From the NCBI GenBank assembly GCA_036971615.1, contig JAYKKR010000002.1:3844001-3908000 (forward strand): a DNA stretch of 64,000 nucleotides, given 5' to 3'. Positions 11,144 to 22,202 of this stretch are shown here, in pieces; positions within the stretch are counted from its first letter, which is position 1, and each line of letters opens with the position of its first letter. The notes beneath the pieces were generated by a model, which ran no database searches, had not been told where the DNA came from, and saw only the letters and a list, made by a program, of their open reading frames with translations. The position numbers and the translations under genes are program-made. This DNA comes from Amyloporia xantha. Taxonomy: Eukaryota; Basidiomycota; Agaricomycetes; Polyporales; Adustoporiaceae.

Positions 11144-14100
11144 GTGTATAGGGATGGGCGCTGCGTTTAAAGTTGTCCCGCCTGATATGGAAGCCTCGTT
11201 CCAGGGGTGAGGCAGGCTAACACAATTGTCAGTGTTGCAAAAAAAAGGTCAAGAGAGGTGAATGTCGAAGGAAAAGAGGGCGGGTAAGGTCGAAAAGCAA
11301 AAGGTGGATGTGAAAGGAGCGCATGAGGTAGATATATGCTATGTGATCTCGGCTTCGACACGGTTGCTGGGGCCTCACCGGACGACTGGCGACAAGGCGA
11401 CGAGGGACGAGCAGAATTCGAACAGACGGGGCGGACAGCGAGTAGCAGCCCGGCGGCAATCCAAAAGGACCGGAAGCGCCGGTGGAAAGGGGGAAATGGA
11501 CGGTCGTCTATCGCTGTCGCCATCGCGCGGGACAGCGTTGCCGGCCTTTCTTATTGTTCTCCTCCTCTCCGTTTGAGATCCTCGTGGCCACAGATCCCAC
11601 AACTTGATCTCCTGATCCATTTCCCTTACGTCTTCCCCACCCTTGTCTCACAATAAACACGGCCTTAATCTCTTCAAGAGCGAGGGAATCGCCCAGACGG
11701 CACCACGATGTCCCAGATCTAGAAATGCTCCCTTTACGTACAACATCATCATATAATCCTTCATTTCGCATGGTTTTAGCGATCCCGCCTTGAAATGGAC
11801 AAGCGAATCCTAAACATTGATGGCCTTTGCAAGTTCTCGTCCAGAGAAGTATGTACGAAGGAATACCACTGCGCCGTCTTAGCCTCCGAGCTCGCGTGAC
11901 GAGCAGAGCCTATGGCGACACAATAGGAACAGAACATCAGCTCGATATCGCCGGAGCTCCCTTGCTTCGCCCAGGGAAAATTCTAGCAGTCGGCGGTGAC
12001 ATTGACCCACTGTGCACCTTCTTCTAAGGGTCTGCTTAGTAGCTTGAGTGGCTCAGAATTGATATCGTGCGGTCTGACAGCGCTCACTTCTGCTTCGCTT
12101 CATGAAAGGCAGTCCAGGCGCATCTGCAATATCCACCTATTTCGCGTATGCTGGCGTCGCGAAGACCAGCTTGCGAACGTCAGGCCGGAGAAGCAGATGG
12201 CAGATGACGATAAGCGGCAACAAACCTTGTCAGAACGGAACCTAATACACTCGATCGCGAGAATCTTGCAGTGTGGGCCGGGGCCTCGTCGGCGGTGACG
12301 AGCAAGCAGTGCAAGACGTCGTCGACCGTCGTGCACATGGGTCATCTGCATCAATCCGGTACAGTTTATGGCAGGTGTCGCCCAATGTCGACAGGTACCA
12401 CGGCCTCAAGCCCGAGGCCGAATCGACCACTCCTGCCTTTCTGAGAGCCTGGAGATGGGGATATGTGGAAAATGCCCACCGCAGTCTCACAGCAATTCGA
12501 TATATCAGACCAATATAGGAGAACTGGCACTAGTGCTGCGACAGGCCTCGCGGCGCACGACCACAGTTCGATGACTCGGAGAACCGCCCGTGTCGACGCC
12601 GGCTCTTCCTGGAAGAAGATGCGGAAAGGAAGGTGCCAGCCGGATGATGGGGCCAGCCCGCGGGATATGCTTTTGATACGGCGGAGTTGCCCGAGCGTAT
12701 ATGACATGGGTGGCATCCTGACGTGACCAGCTGATGTGTGGACGCATATGTATAGGAACAAGACCTTTGCCAGCCTGCGTCCACGGAAAACGACAGCACT
12801 CCCGGACCGCGAGAGCAAGACGGACGGAACTGTCTCGGATGAAACATGCAGCCCGAAATTTCTGTATGACAAGGAGGTACCTGACATGCTGCAAACGCTT
12901 CAGGATCCCGGGAAGATATCATGGTGAGCCCAGGTTAGTCTGACTTCATCCGTACATTTTTCTGAGACAAGTGGCGAAGGGAGTGCGACCAGTTCGGGAA
13001 CATACTCCCATGTGCATACTACGTCTGAATTTCCTATGCAGATAAGGAGCCGAGGCTGCCTAGCTGAAGTATGCATTCGGCATGGGAAGTCACATAGGTG
13101 GTGTTGGGAGGCTGTGCATGTACGCTCCTGGGGTCGGAAGGGACCAGTAGTATGGGGCTGACAAATAACGAACTAGAAACTAGAGACAAAGTTTCACCTA
13201 CGCTGGGGAACGTCCGACAATCAGCGCGGCACACACAGAAGCTGCCGAGCGATAGCATGAGAACGGGTATAGATGCTGCATACGTCACCTGCGATGAGAG
13301 ACGGATGGCGGAAGCGCGAAGTTTGGATATGCGAAAAAGAAAATGCGGCTCCTCATGAAGGCGAAAAAAATATTTCGCAGGCCAATACAAAAAGTAAACA
13401 TACACTGGTGCACTCACAAAATCGATACCAATTGGGCCTTCATCAGCGGCTGATGTGGAGAGCGTTGACCACACAGTGCGAGTTGTGAAAAATACTGTAA
13501 AATATGCTGCGGTAACTTGACGGAGGTAAAGTGGCCCTATACAAGCGATTCTTCCGAGCATTCGAGTGACCTATTCGGGCCACTGTTGGATTCTACTCTG
13601 ATATGGTGACCACACTGAAAGATGTCGAATCGCAAACGTAGACCGCTAAAAAAACCGGGTGAAAATTTCCAACGAAAGTGAAGACAATAGAAACAACCGC
13701 CAAGGGCTGCGCAACCGCTGCGTGTGGATTTGTGGGACCCTCGAGGATCTTAGTTCTGCCACATGGAATGGTAGGAGCAGGATCTTCGCCGCACGCATGC
13801 GTCGAGCGTGGAATGTTTGTTATCGAATTTCGTATTTCCAGCACTCCTCCAAAGCGGGTCAATGTCTCCGTTCCCTGCGCATGCATTGCGTCCAGCTCTC
13901 AAAGGGTCGAGTGGCACTCAGAGACAATAAGACCAATAACGCACCATGCTCACCGTCCGCGCGAAGGGGATCGATCACAAATGCAAACGGATGACCAGGT
14001 TTAATAAGGTTTAGAAGTGCATTCATCGGCTGACACGATAACACTGCATAATTTGCGGAGGCAAATATTGCCGGTGCCCTGATCAAAGGTACGATGTCAT

Positions 14101-14947
14101 CACAAGCATAGAGGATGGTGCGGCGTGCCTGCTGAAAAGCTACCGGCGCTCCAAAGGACGAGCAGTCATGCCACCCTAGCGGGAGGCTTGCAAAAAAAGA
14201 TTGATGACCGACGCACCGGCTCCGTCTGTAATAGGGTTCCGTTCGCATATTGGTGCCGCAGTGGCTAGAATGGACTCTGGATGAACTTTGCATGGTGAGT
14301 CCAGCCTGGAGTTTCTGCCGCACAGATGAGTAAGTATAACCCGGGGAAGAGCGGACCCACAAAGCACAACATTGCTGAAATGCACATTGTGACTCTGCCT
14401 ATTCCGTCAGCCTATAGCTTTCGCATGTAGTGTAGCCTCTATGCGCAGGAAGTTGAAGTCATCAGTGTTGTCTCGGGTATTCATCGCAGCCACATGATAT
14501 CGGGCCCGTGACGGTGATATCAAAATAGATTCAGGCTCACCTGCAACGCCTAGCTCGAGCCGTGCTCTCGCCATGTGGCCCGAATTGTCATTCTGGAGAA
14601 AGCATCACCAGGTCGAGATAAAGAGTTTGATTCAGGATACACAAACAGGATGAAGGTGTTAGATTTGAGCCGGGAGCCACAGAATGAAGAAATATATCCG
14701 TGCTTGAACTGGACTACGCCAGCAAACACGTAAGGAATCGAGTACGAATAATCGAAGTAAATACTATCCTAGGTCACGTGATCCATATGTACCGAGCATA
14801 GATACTGGAAATTCCGACAGAAGGGATTCGACAATTAACGGGATTCGACAATCGACCGAAAGCCCATAGCCAGATTGTCTCAGGAAACTTGGAGCCGCCG
14901 CCTGTGGCGCTGGTCGATTCTCGAGTCTCACCAAGTTATCACCAACC
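11144..14947. other. Long gene-poor region
   Basis: 3.8 kb between the BTB-like gene and DAD3. The first few hundred bases should include the BTB-like promoter. Frames of 130-175 codons exist on the minus strand at 12366-12922, 13034-13561 and 13859-14362. They overlap one another in different phases, lack recognisable domains, and have no supporting splice pattern. I call no gene here. An orphan gene in this stretch cannot be excluded. Confidence 0.45.
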
Positions 14948-15394
14948 ATGACTACGGCGCCTCCGGGCAGCGAGATCTTCGAGACAAATCCCTACGAGGG
15001 CCATCCCAATCTGTCTGAGACCGAATCAGAGGTGCTGTGGCAGTATTCAAAGCTTTCACAGAATATCAAGGAGGTGCGCGGTGCCACAGACGCGTCGTGT
15101 CTTCTGCTCATCGTGGTTTGCTAATCATGTGCATCGTGTAGCTGATAGCAGAGACGCGACGACTCAGCGAGGCTCCCGATGAAACGCTCTTGAATCGATT
15201 GAGGGTATTGGAAGTGAAGATGGGGTTGGTGTTGACGCTGGTGAGTACAAGTGTTGGAAGATCATCGCCGAATCTGATGAGCTCCTCCGACCCTGTAGTT
15301 CAAAGCCTCCGTGTGGGCAGTCATCAACGAGCAACCAGTCGACGACCCATCTGTACAATACGAAGATCTCACTACAGAGGACACCACCGCATAG
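14948..15394 (+). CDS. DAD3: DASH complex subunit DAD3
   Basis: Small subunit of the DASH/Dam1 ring that couples kinetochores to spindle microtubules, a fungal-specific complex. Three exons (14948-15073, 15142-15240, 15299-15394) join in phase to 106 aa. The Dad3 signature is clear: NPYEGHPNLSETESEVLWQY near the N-terminus, LSQNIKELIAETRRLS, then LLNRLRVLEVKMGLVLTLFK ending in ASVWAVINEQ. The length matches the family (about 90-110 aa), with a short acidic tail EDLTTEDTTA. It converges on ARPC1, whose stop lies 100 bp beyond. The upstream region has no obvious TATA. The gene appears intact. Confidence 0.93.
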
Positions 15395-15493
15395 TGATCA
15401 GAGCGCTCCCAAACAAAATCCCGTATTTATCTGGGAACCTTGCGCGGCATTGTATTGTACTACACCTATATCATTACAGACTGTCTGATACCC

Positions 15494-16987
15494 TTATTTC
15501 AATTGCATTCCTGCCATACGTCCAACGAGTCCAGTCGCGCCCGCCGGAGTAATCTGGTCCACATCCCACACCACCAGCTTTCCATCTACACCCGACGTGC
15601 TCACCCTCGTCACGTTCCCCGGCACGCCATCAAACGGCCGCACACTCGTAATCGTGTTCTGGTGCACCGTGAATAGCTCAGACTCCGCCGCTCCCCCTGT
15701 CGTCGGGGAGCCCGGCACGCTCGCGATACCACGCGTATCTGCGTTGCGGAAGGTGTTGAACGCTGCGCTGTTGAGCCGCCCGACGGGCGACGCGCTGCCG
15801 AAGCCCGAGCGCGCACCACCAGACGACTTGTTCGAGTTTGGGTCGTCGAGACTGCCGGTAAGCTCCCAGCCACCTTCGCTCCCGGAGAAGACGAGCGGCT
15901 GGCAATCGTGCCCGGCTGCGATGAGCGAGTTCTCGTTGGTCCATGTTAGCGTTAACAGGGGCAGACTCGAAAGCTTGATTGTGTAGATAGCAGGTCCACC
16001 AGGGTAGACGATACTAATAGAGCTGTCGTGACCTAGCATATCGGGCATCAGGCTGTGATGAAGGAAATCGTGCAACTTTACTCACTAGCAAATGCGAGAA
16101 CATCTCCAGAGGGGGAGAATCCCACAGCATGTACCCAGCCACCACTGGGGCTGGCATATTCACCACAAATCGTGTTGAAAGGGAGCTTCTCTCCCCAAAT
16201 TGTTGGCGCAGGCCTGCAGCGACATCAGCAATGATTTCCACTTCGAAATACAGCAACGCACCTCTTGTCGACATCCTTGATGTACGCAGAGAGGACGCGA
16301 GCCTTCATGTCCGCGCTGCCAGCGGCAAGTAGGACATTGTTTGGGTGCCAGTCAACCGAAAGTACGGTGGACCTGATGGGCTTCTTGAGCAGCCTCGATA
16401 CCCACCAGTCACCCTCTGGATCGAACGAACAGATAGCGATCGCACTTTGAAATAGGGTAAGCAGTTGCCTTGTCACCAAGGGTAAACCACGTACCGAGCA
16501 CCGCTCGCAACCGCAAATTTGTCTTCATTAGGGCTCCATCGAACATGTGTAGCGGCCCTGTTGATCCTCAGCAACACAAGAGTGGGCTTCCAGACCATGC
16601 GACCTGTCTGAGGATCGGGGCTCTGCTGCCACACGTAGGCATTCCTATCCTGAGACGACGTCACAATGCGGTTCGATTGAGGCGCCCAGTCGATGGAGGT
16701 GATGATCTTGTCGTGCTGTATGTGAAACCGACAACCGGTGAGGCTGCAGTGCATGAATATAGTACGACGGAAACACACCTCAGAGAGCGTTTCGGTAGGC
16801 TTCCATTCGTGTCCCTGGCGGGCGAATATCTCCACATCGTTCGAGTTCAAGCTTACGGCCACCTCTGGAGCATGATTAGTCTCAAGATGTTACAATATAT
16901 GCAGGTATCCTCACCGGAACGGTCCGCATTGAACGAGTGACAGGAGATGGAGGTTTGGGCGAGAGTGTGCACTTCAGGAGGTGCCAT
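15494..16987 (-). CDS. ARPC1: Actin-related protein 2/3 complex subunit 1 (ARPC1/p41)
   Basis: WD40 subunit of the Arp2/3 complex, which nucleates branched actin at endocytic patches. ATG at 16987 gives [20 protein letters not shown]; short introns interrupt after NADRS and after TETLSE. The propeller reads [17 protein letters not shown], then [20 protein letters not shown] with QDRNAYVWQ, then [39 protein letters not shown] followed by [20 protein letters not shown], and [20 protein letters not shown]. These are ARPC1-specific blades. A Gly/Ser-rich insert ([18 protein letters not shown]) sits before the last blade, where ARPC1 has its actin-contacting insert. It ends RMAGMQLK at 15494. The length is about 390 aa, normal for the family. 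Confidence 0.94.
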
Positions 16988-18191
16988 TGTAGATGTTTGC
17001 AGAGGACTAGCAGTCTACTACTGCAGGATATCGTGAGGGGCTGCGTTCGACGTTGATAGTTAGTTGACAGAGCTTGAGGAGCATACGTAGAGGCTGCGCT
17101 GCGGTTCGGTCTGCCTTACAAACAAACCGAATGGTCGATCGAGAGAGCAGATTCCCGATCAGTTCAATTGTTGTAAGTGTCAACTTGAAATTGTGCTCTC
17201 GACTGAGGGCCAGTACTGCCACGTCGTGTCCTCTCTTCCTCAAGATTGAATCTATACTTGAGAAAATGTCACTCTTAAATTGAGAAATATTTTCGCTTGA
17301 AAAGCCCTTTGCGTCGAATTGAAGACTACCGATTGAAGATCGGGTTGTAGTATAGGCCTCTCTGCGAGTCCGATTTCTTAATATCTATATGGATCTACTT
17401 ATTATTCCCTCTCTATCGATTGCAGGGACTCTGCATGGATCTTCGGGGTAGACCACGTATTCGGACTATATTCGACAGACTGAAATACTAGATGGCATCT
17501 ATCATGCTCAAATTCCTACTATCGTCTTGGCGCCCTTGAATTTCATGGAAGAATTACTTGTCATCCCCTCCTATTTATCAACCAGGCTCGTGCGACGTGC
17601 TTGCTCACACTGGTATCCTCCGTCGGGCTAATTACAACGCTCCTGGGCTGATCACAACCCTCGCTTATAATAGAGCATCATGAAGACCACATGTGCGGTT
17701 TATAACCGCCTGTTCTCGCGTCCGCTATGGGCTCACAAGTCTCAGGGCACCAGAGTGAGCGCTGCCGTTCACGGCAGTATTACCCAAATACTATCCTGGA
17801 AATCCCATACTACCCTGATTTCTCCGGCAAGTGTCCCAGTCTATATCGTCTGTCTACACTGTATAGGCGATCATTGAAGGAGTGAGTGCCCGACAATTTC
17901 TGAAATATACTATTATAATGGCGACGGACAGTAACATATTAATGGGGTCGAACTGACAAATAGCATACCTAGTTCATAAATATGCTCTTCAGAGGCCTCA
18001 ACTCTTGCGGGCTCCCGTCACGGGGATCTCGGAGGATTCTGCACGTTTCACTCGTAAGAAAGGGTGCCAGTGAATACAAGTTGACAGTTCCGTTTACGAG
18101 AGTTATTCAATCGTATATAAGGAGCACTTTGTGGTGTCTTTCTGCGTCGTTCAGTAAACAGCTTGATAGTTAGTCGAAGTTCAAGGCAGAT
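16988..18191. other. Intergenic, divergent promoters
   Basis: 1.2 kb between ARPC1 (-) and the small secreted protein (+). It has AT-rich patches and a TATA box near the right end. No coding sequence or repeat was seen. Confidence 0.5.
18115..18122 (+). promoter_or_regulatory. TATA box of the small secreted protein gene
   Basis: ATATAAGG-type box in TCGTATATAAGG about 70 bp before the ATG at 18192, a normal fungal distance for a strongly regulated gene. Confidence 0.55.
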
Positions 18192-18619
18192 ATGCTCTCA
18201 CAGAAGCTTCTAGCCATCTTCGCTGTCGCCACTGCCAGTATTGGGGGAGTCCTCGCGGCGCCTGCTAATACGGTGAGCAGTCCTCTCGTCTGGCCTCCTC
18301 AATGCTCATATTCCCCCAGACGTCAATCAACCCAAGCTGCCCGTACACCTACACCACTCTCTTCACCGAGACGCTCAGCATCAAGGCGGAAACAACCACA
18401 GGGCCGTACGAGACCACGACCGTCACCGAGATCGCAGTCAGCTATCCCCTAGCGACGACAACGATCACCGACTCCTACGTTATCTCCGGTACGATGTGGC
18501 TGGGCTCCCCAACTATTACAGCTACCGTCGTGAGCGAGACTACTGTCGACATCACGGAAACTGCCGTCTACACAAACTGGTTTGGGAACCCTCCCTGGCC
18601 GAGTGCTTGCTTCCAATGA
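18192..18619 (+). CDS. Small secreted Thr-rich protein
   Basis: Two exons (18192-18272, 18320-18619) join in phase to 126 aa. The N-terminus MLSQKLLAIFAVATASIGG then VLAAPA is a typical secretion signal with cleavage after ALA/AAP. The mature part is Thr/Ser-rich with repeated TTT, TIT and TVTE runs (TTTGPYETTTVTEIAVSYP), aromatic residues and only two cysteines (SCPY and SACF). It ends WPSACFQ without a GPI-like tail. A TATA box lies about 70 bp upstream. No family is recognised. Thr/Tyr beta-rich secreted proteins of this size occur widely in basidiomycetes as wall-associated proteins or effectors, but no function can be claimed. The large intergenic space on both sides is usual for such genes. 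Confidence 0.75.
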
Positions 18620-19654
18620 GGGTGTGTCGGCTTATAACCTATATCGGCGTTCAGCTGGCTCATGTCGCGCATCACGTAGTTCCTCCTGAGAAGACATAGC
18701 CGATCTTGGAGCTTGGGAGAGCATTCACTGCTTCGTAGTCATCGGAACGAGGAGACGTATGAACAGATGGACGTTTTTCTTCTAGATTCATGAAAGTTGT
18801 ATTCATGCCTCAGACCTAGCTTGAATGTTGAAAACTCTCCTGGCAGCGCGCAAGCGGACTTTCTACAGACTCATGGACGCGCTAAGGCTTTCTTTGAGTA
18901 GGGTGGCGTTCAGCGAGTGCAGGTCTAGCCTCTCGCCGTGAAACGCGCTGCATCGGATCATGTGATCGCGTATATATGCACGATTCGGAGAGCTTGCGTT
19001 CGATCGCCGTATAATAAGGCTAATGCAAGTGATCCCACCACCAGTTGTGACTATTCATTTGGTGATTTTGTTTCCGCGTCTGGGGCGCTTCTCTATTATT
19101 GACTACTCTCCAAGAGGGCTAGACAGAACTTAAGCTCACCGATCAGGCGACAGCGGAATGTGAAATCTTCGAGACACATCGAGACCAGTCTTAAGCATCT
19201 GATGTCTCTGTCCGTCATCAGCAAGCTTCAATCGCTGAGCAGTGCTAAACATTTATTAAGTAGGAATGCTGCATACAAAGCTCGCCCAGCCCCAGAGATG
19301 GTGAATCACTTGCCAGGGTGACTATGAAATCACCCAGTCCGTATCATACGTGGCATAAACCGGATAGGTCCTGAATGCCTCCCGCCGATGTTCATCAACC
19401 TAACAGCCCCAACTACGTCTGTGCAGGCCCTTGTTTATCGTTCCCGGTCTCACCTGAGGATAAGCATATTATATTTAATCATCCTTGCCAGTAGGCTCGA
19501 AGATATTACGGCACCCGCCCCGCTCTACAGCGCACGTATAGCCAATGCCGTGTCATACAGGCCACTCTGCGCGCAACATATACGCGGCCGAGCTCTGCTA
19601 TGGACGAAACGCCTGGCCAGCTTCTTGGTCCTTTGTCGTAGAGTCTCCCGCCAT
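18620..19654. other. Intergenic, no gene recognised
   Basis: 1.0 kb between the small secreted protein gene and the GID7-like pseudogene. Only short frames are present and no repeat was seen. Confidence 0.5.
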
Positions 19655-20690
19655 AGTTGCTGGTCAACTTACAGCATGAGCTACCTTACTTGCGCTTTAC
19701 ACCTATATTTCTGATCCCATCAATTTTTGTACAGGATACATACCTTCATCCGTAATGATTCCTCAACGAATCGCGACGCATCTGGACCAAGGGAAGCTAT
19801 GGCAACAAAATCAATGTCTATATCACAATGCACCATTCGGCTCGCGTTCATTCTCACTATATACGGATCATACATGCGATAGGGATGCGTTCCCGCGGGT
19901 AACAACAGCTTTTCTGGAAGTGCATACGGACGAGGTCTGGAATTTGGAATGGAGCCATAGCGGTGACTACCTCGCTAGTGCAAGCAAAGACAAATCAGCA
20001 ATCATATGCCGGGTCGAGGTGAGTGTGATCTGTGCGTTAAGGAGCGTGTGTGTAGAATCTTCCTTTCATTTGACTGATGCCCTTAAAACCTCTTGCCGTC
20101 AAATCGATCAAGACCCGTCTTTACGACAGATATCTCCAGTACACATTCTGAAAGACCACGAGTATCCAGTTGGCTGTGTCGCCTGGTCACCAGACGGCTC
20201 TGTGCTGCTCACTGCTTCAGAGCAGTACACCAAGCTATGGAACACGCGAGTAAGTGGGATTACGAGGTAGTTATTTTGTGACTCCTGACAACCTTCACAG
20301 ACAGGTGCGTGCATCAGTACTCTCTCAGAGCACTCGGAAGTCGTCACTGCACTTGCATAGCTACCTGATGGTTCGGGGTTTATCTCCGGCGGTTTGGACC
20401 GCAGGATTATCCTTTGAGCCTGTACCTCAGCTGTAGGACGTCAACGTCCGCTAATGTGCGCTACGTCGAATAGGATCTCGTCTTGTTGCGGTTGCTTGTA
20501 CGACGTTCCTACAGTACTGCCGGTATCTAACCCGACGCCCCCGGAGATTGGCGGTCCGCCAACAGTACCGCGGAATGCGGACAATCGCATGATTGTGTAC
20601 GACCTGGAAACGAAGCAGGCTGAAATGTGTGCAATCTGCTATACATACTGCGGTGTCATCTTCATCCCACTCAAGGGAGAGTTGTGAATC
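19655..20690 (+). pseudogene. Truncated, inactivated copy of GID7/WDR26
   Basis: Nucleotide-level copy of the intact GID7 gene on the opposite strand (matching about 41245-42390). It begins in the intron before MIPQRIATHLDQGKLW and lacks the LisH/CTLH part. Preserved blades include [19 protein letters not shown] and [20 protein letters not shown]. Introns are retained, so it arose by DNA duplication, not retroposition. Lesions: the acceptor before IDQDPS reads CAA instead of CAG; the Trp codon in [10 protein letters not shown] is TAG near 20357; the Trp codon ending GLDRKIILW is TGA near 20416; about 70-75 bp of the next exon ([12 protein letters not shown] part) are deleted around 20473; and homology stops after GELL-equivalent LKGEL with TGA, losing the last blade. 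Not expected to make a working propeller. Confidence 0.9.
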
Positions 20691-20799
20691 CAGAGGTGCG
20701 TGATTCTTCTATCAAATCAATTGAGCAGCGTTCCGGACTTCGGAACAATATTACTGGCACAACTTGATTGAGCTCGGGGTTTACTAATTGCGGACATGT

Positions 20800-21695
20800 T
20801 TGCAGCGCCCGAAATGATGGTTCTCATCCGTCACGTTAGCGTCAGTCTGGTCTAATACCTCGTTTATCAATTGGTCTATGTTCAGCGCCGTTCTTTGTTC
20901 GCCTTCCCAAGCAATTTCATGCATAGTCAGCTGTGTCTCTAATTTGCGCTGCAAATGCCGTTTAGCATCTATGCTTGTCACTGGGTGCGACATTGCCATT
21001 TGCGTGCCCACCTTCCCAATCTGAAGTCACCAACCATCAAGCAGCCAAACTCTCCATTGCGCCGGGTAATGATAAATCGATCCGCCACGGCTTGCTTCTT
21101 CCGACGCACAAGTTGAAGACTTGTCTTAGATAAATACTGGATTCACGAGCACTTCTACAGGATGTTCGAATTTTGCAAGATACTGAACGCATTTTCTGGC
21201 TCGAACATCGCCCTCGAGCTTGCTCTTGGCTACGTGAGTCACCACTATTTGATTATGATGTGTCGGTCCGTCCTTGATAGACACTTGTTCCAGTTCCCAA
21301 ACATGCCGTTGGAAGCCAATTCATACTGGTGCAATGTGGTCTTTGATCGTTCGGCGCCCCCGCTCCGAGTCTGCGCCACGCTACAGCCCCACTGCACCAG
21401 CTTCGAGTCCTGAGTCCTGAGCCCTCAGGCTTGAATCCCGGTTTGCCTTGTACTAGGCTGCTCAACGCCCGTGCCACCGCGTACCTGCATTGTTCTCGTG
21501 AGCCATTCGATTGGATCATGAGGCATGAGGCACTACTTGAAAGGCACATACATGATTGGTCACATTTATAGCTACGTCTCAACTTCCTTTGGAAGGCTAA
21601 AATCCATCCGCGGCGAACAACGGGTACGACCAGGCCAACAGTCAACAGATCGTATAGAAGCAACAATAAGTGGATACAGAGGAATAGGTACTTGA
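20800..21695 (-). repeat. Degenerate unit, copy A (pairs with 37835-38790)
   Basis: Read on the minus strand this matches 37835-38790 on the plus strand along about 900 bp with many substitutions and small indels. Shared landmarks include GCCTAGTACAAGGCAAACCG, GCGCCGAACGATCAAA, TGCAAAATTCGAACAT and TGGTTGGTGACTTCAGA. The last part keeps an open frame (about 75 codons, VTSIDAKRHLQRKLETQ...) while copy B has stops in the same frame, which suggests a decayed coding gene. The family is not recognised. It lies tail-to-tail with the GID7 pseudogene, as copy B does with intact GID7. Confidence 0.75.
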
Positions 21696-22202
21696 GAGAC
21701 GTATTTATTTGAGGCAGTCGTGAATGGCATCAATGCTTGGGCATGAATAAGGACGAGAATGTATCTTTCTTTATGGGCTATTTAATAGTGGGACATCGAT
21801 GCGAGGGGAGGGGACCACTGAAGTCTGAAGAGGAGAGAATGATGCGAAGAATTTGGAATCTGTCATAGGAGCTGGCATGGAATGAAAAGGTGAGCTGCAT
21901 CAGGGGGAAAACTTAGCCGTGAATACTAGCTGAGCCTCAGGCTTGGGCCTTGAAACGCTGCGCACGGCGCATTAACTTTGCCTCTCATAGGTCTCTCAAC
22001 TGGATTGTATAGTTTTCAAGTTCACTCAGCAACAAAAAGGTCAAAAAGGGCCATCGATTGAGACATTTTGTGATACATCAAGAAACCGCGCAATCCAAGA
22101 TCGTCGTCACCGCATCTCACCAAGCAAGTACAAGTATCGCTACAAGCACACACATAAAACTTTTGTCGTCGTCGTCAATAGGACGCATTCATTTTGCGTT
22201 CT
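21696..22202. other. Intergenic
   Basis: About 500 bp downstream of the aspartic protease stop. It holds AT-rich 3' flank and nothing recognisable. Confidence 0.5.

Noticed and set aside
13034..14362. Minus-strand frames of 167-175 codons as genes
   Set aside because: No recognisable motif or intron support; left as an unannotated region.
19655..20690. GID7 pseudogene as a retrocopy
   Set aside because: It keeps the parent gene's introns, so it came from DNA duplication.
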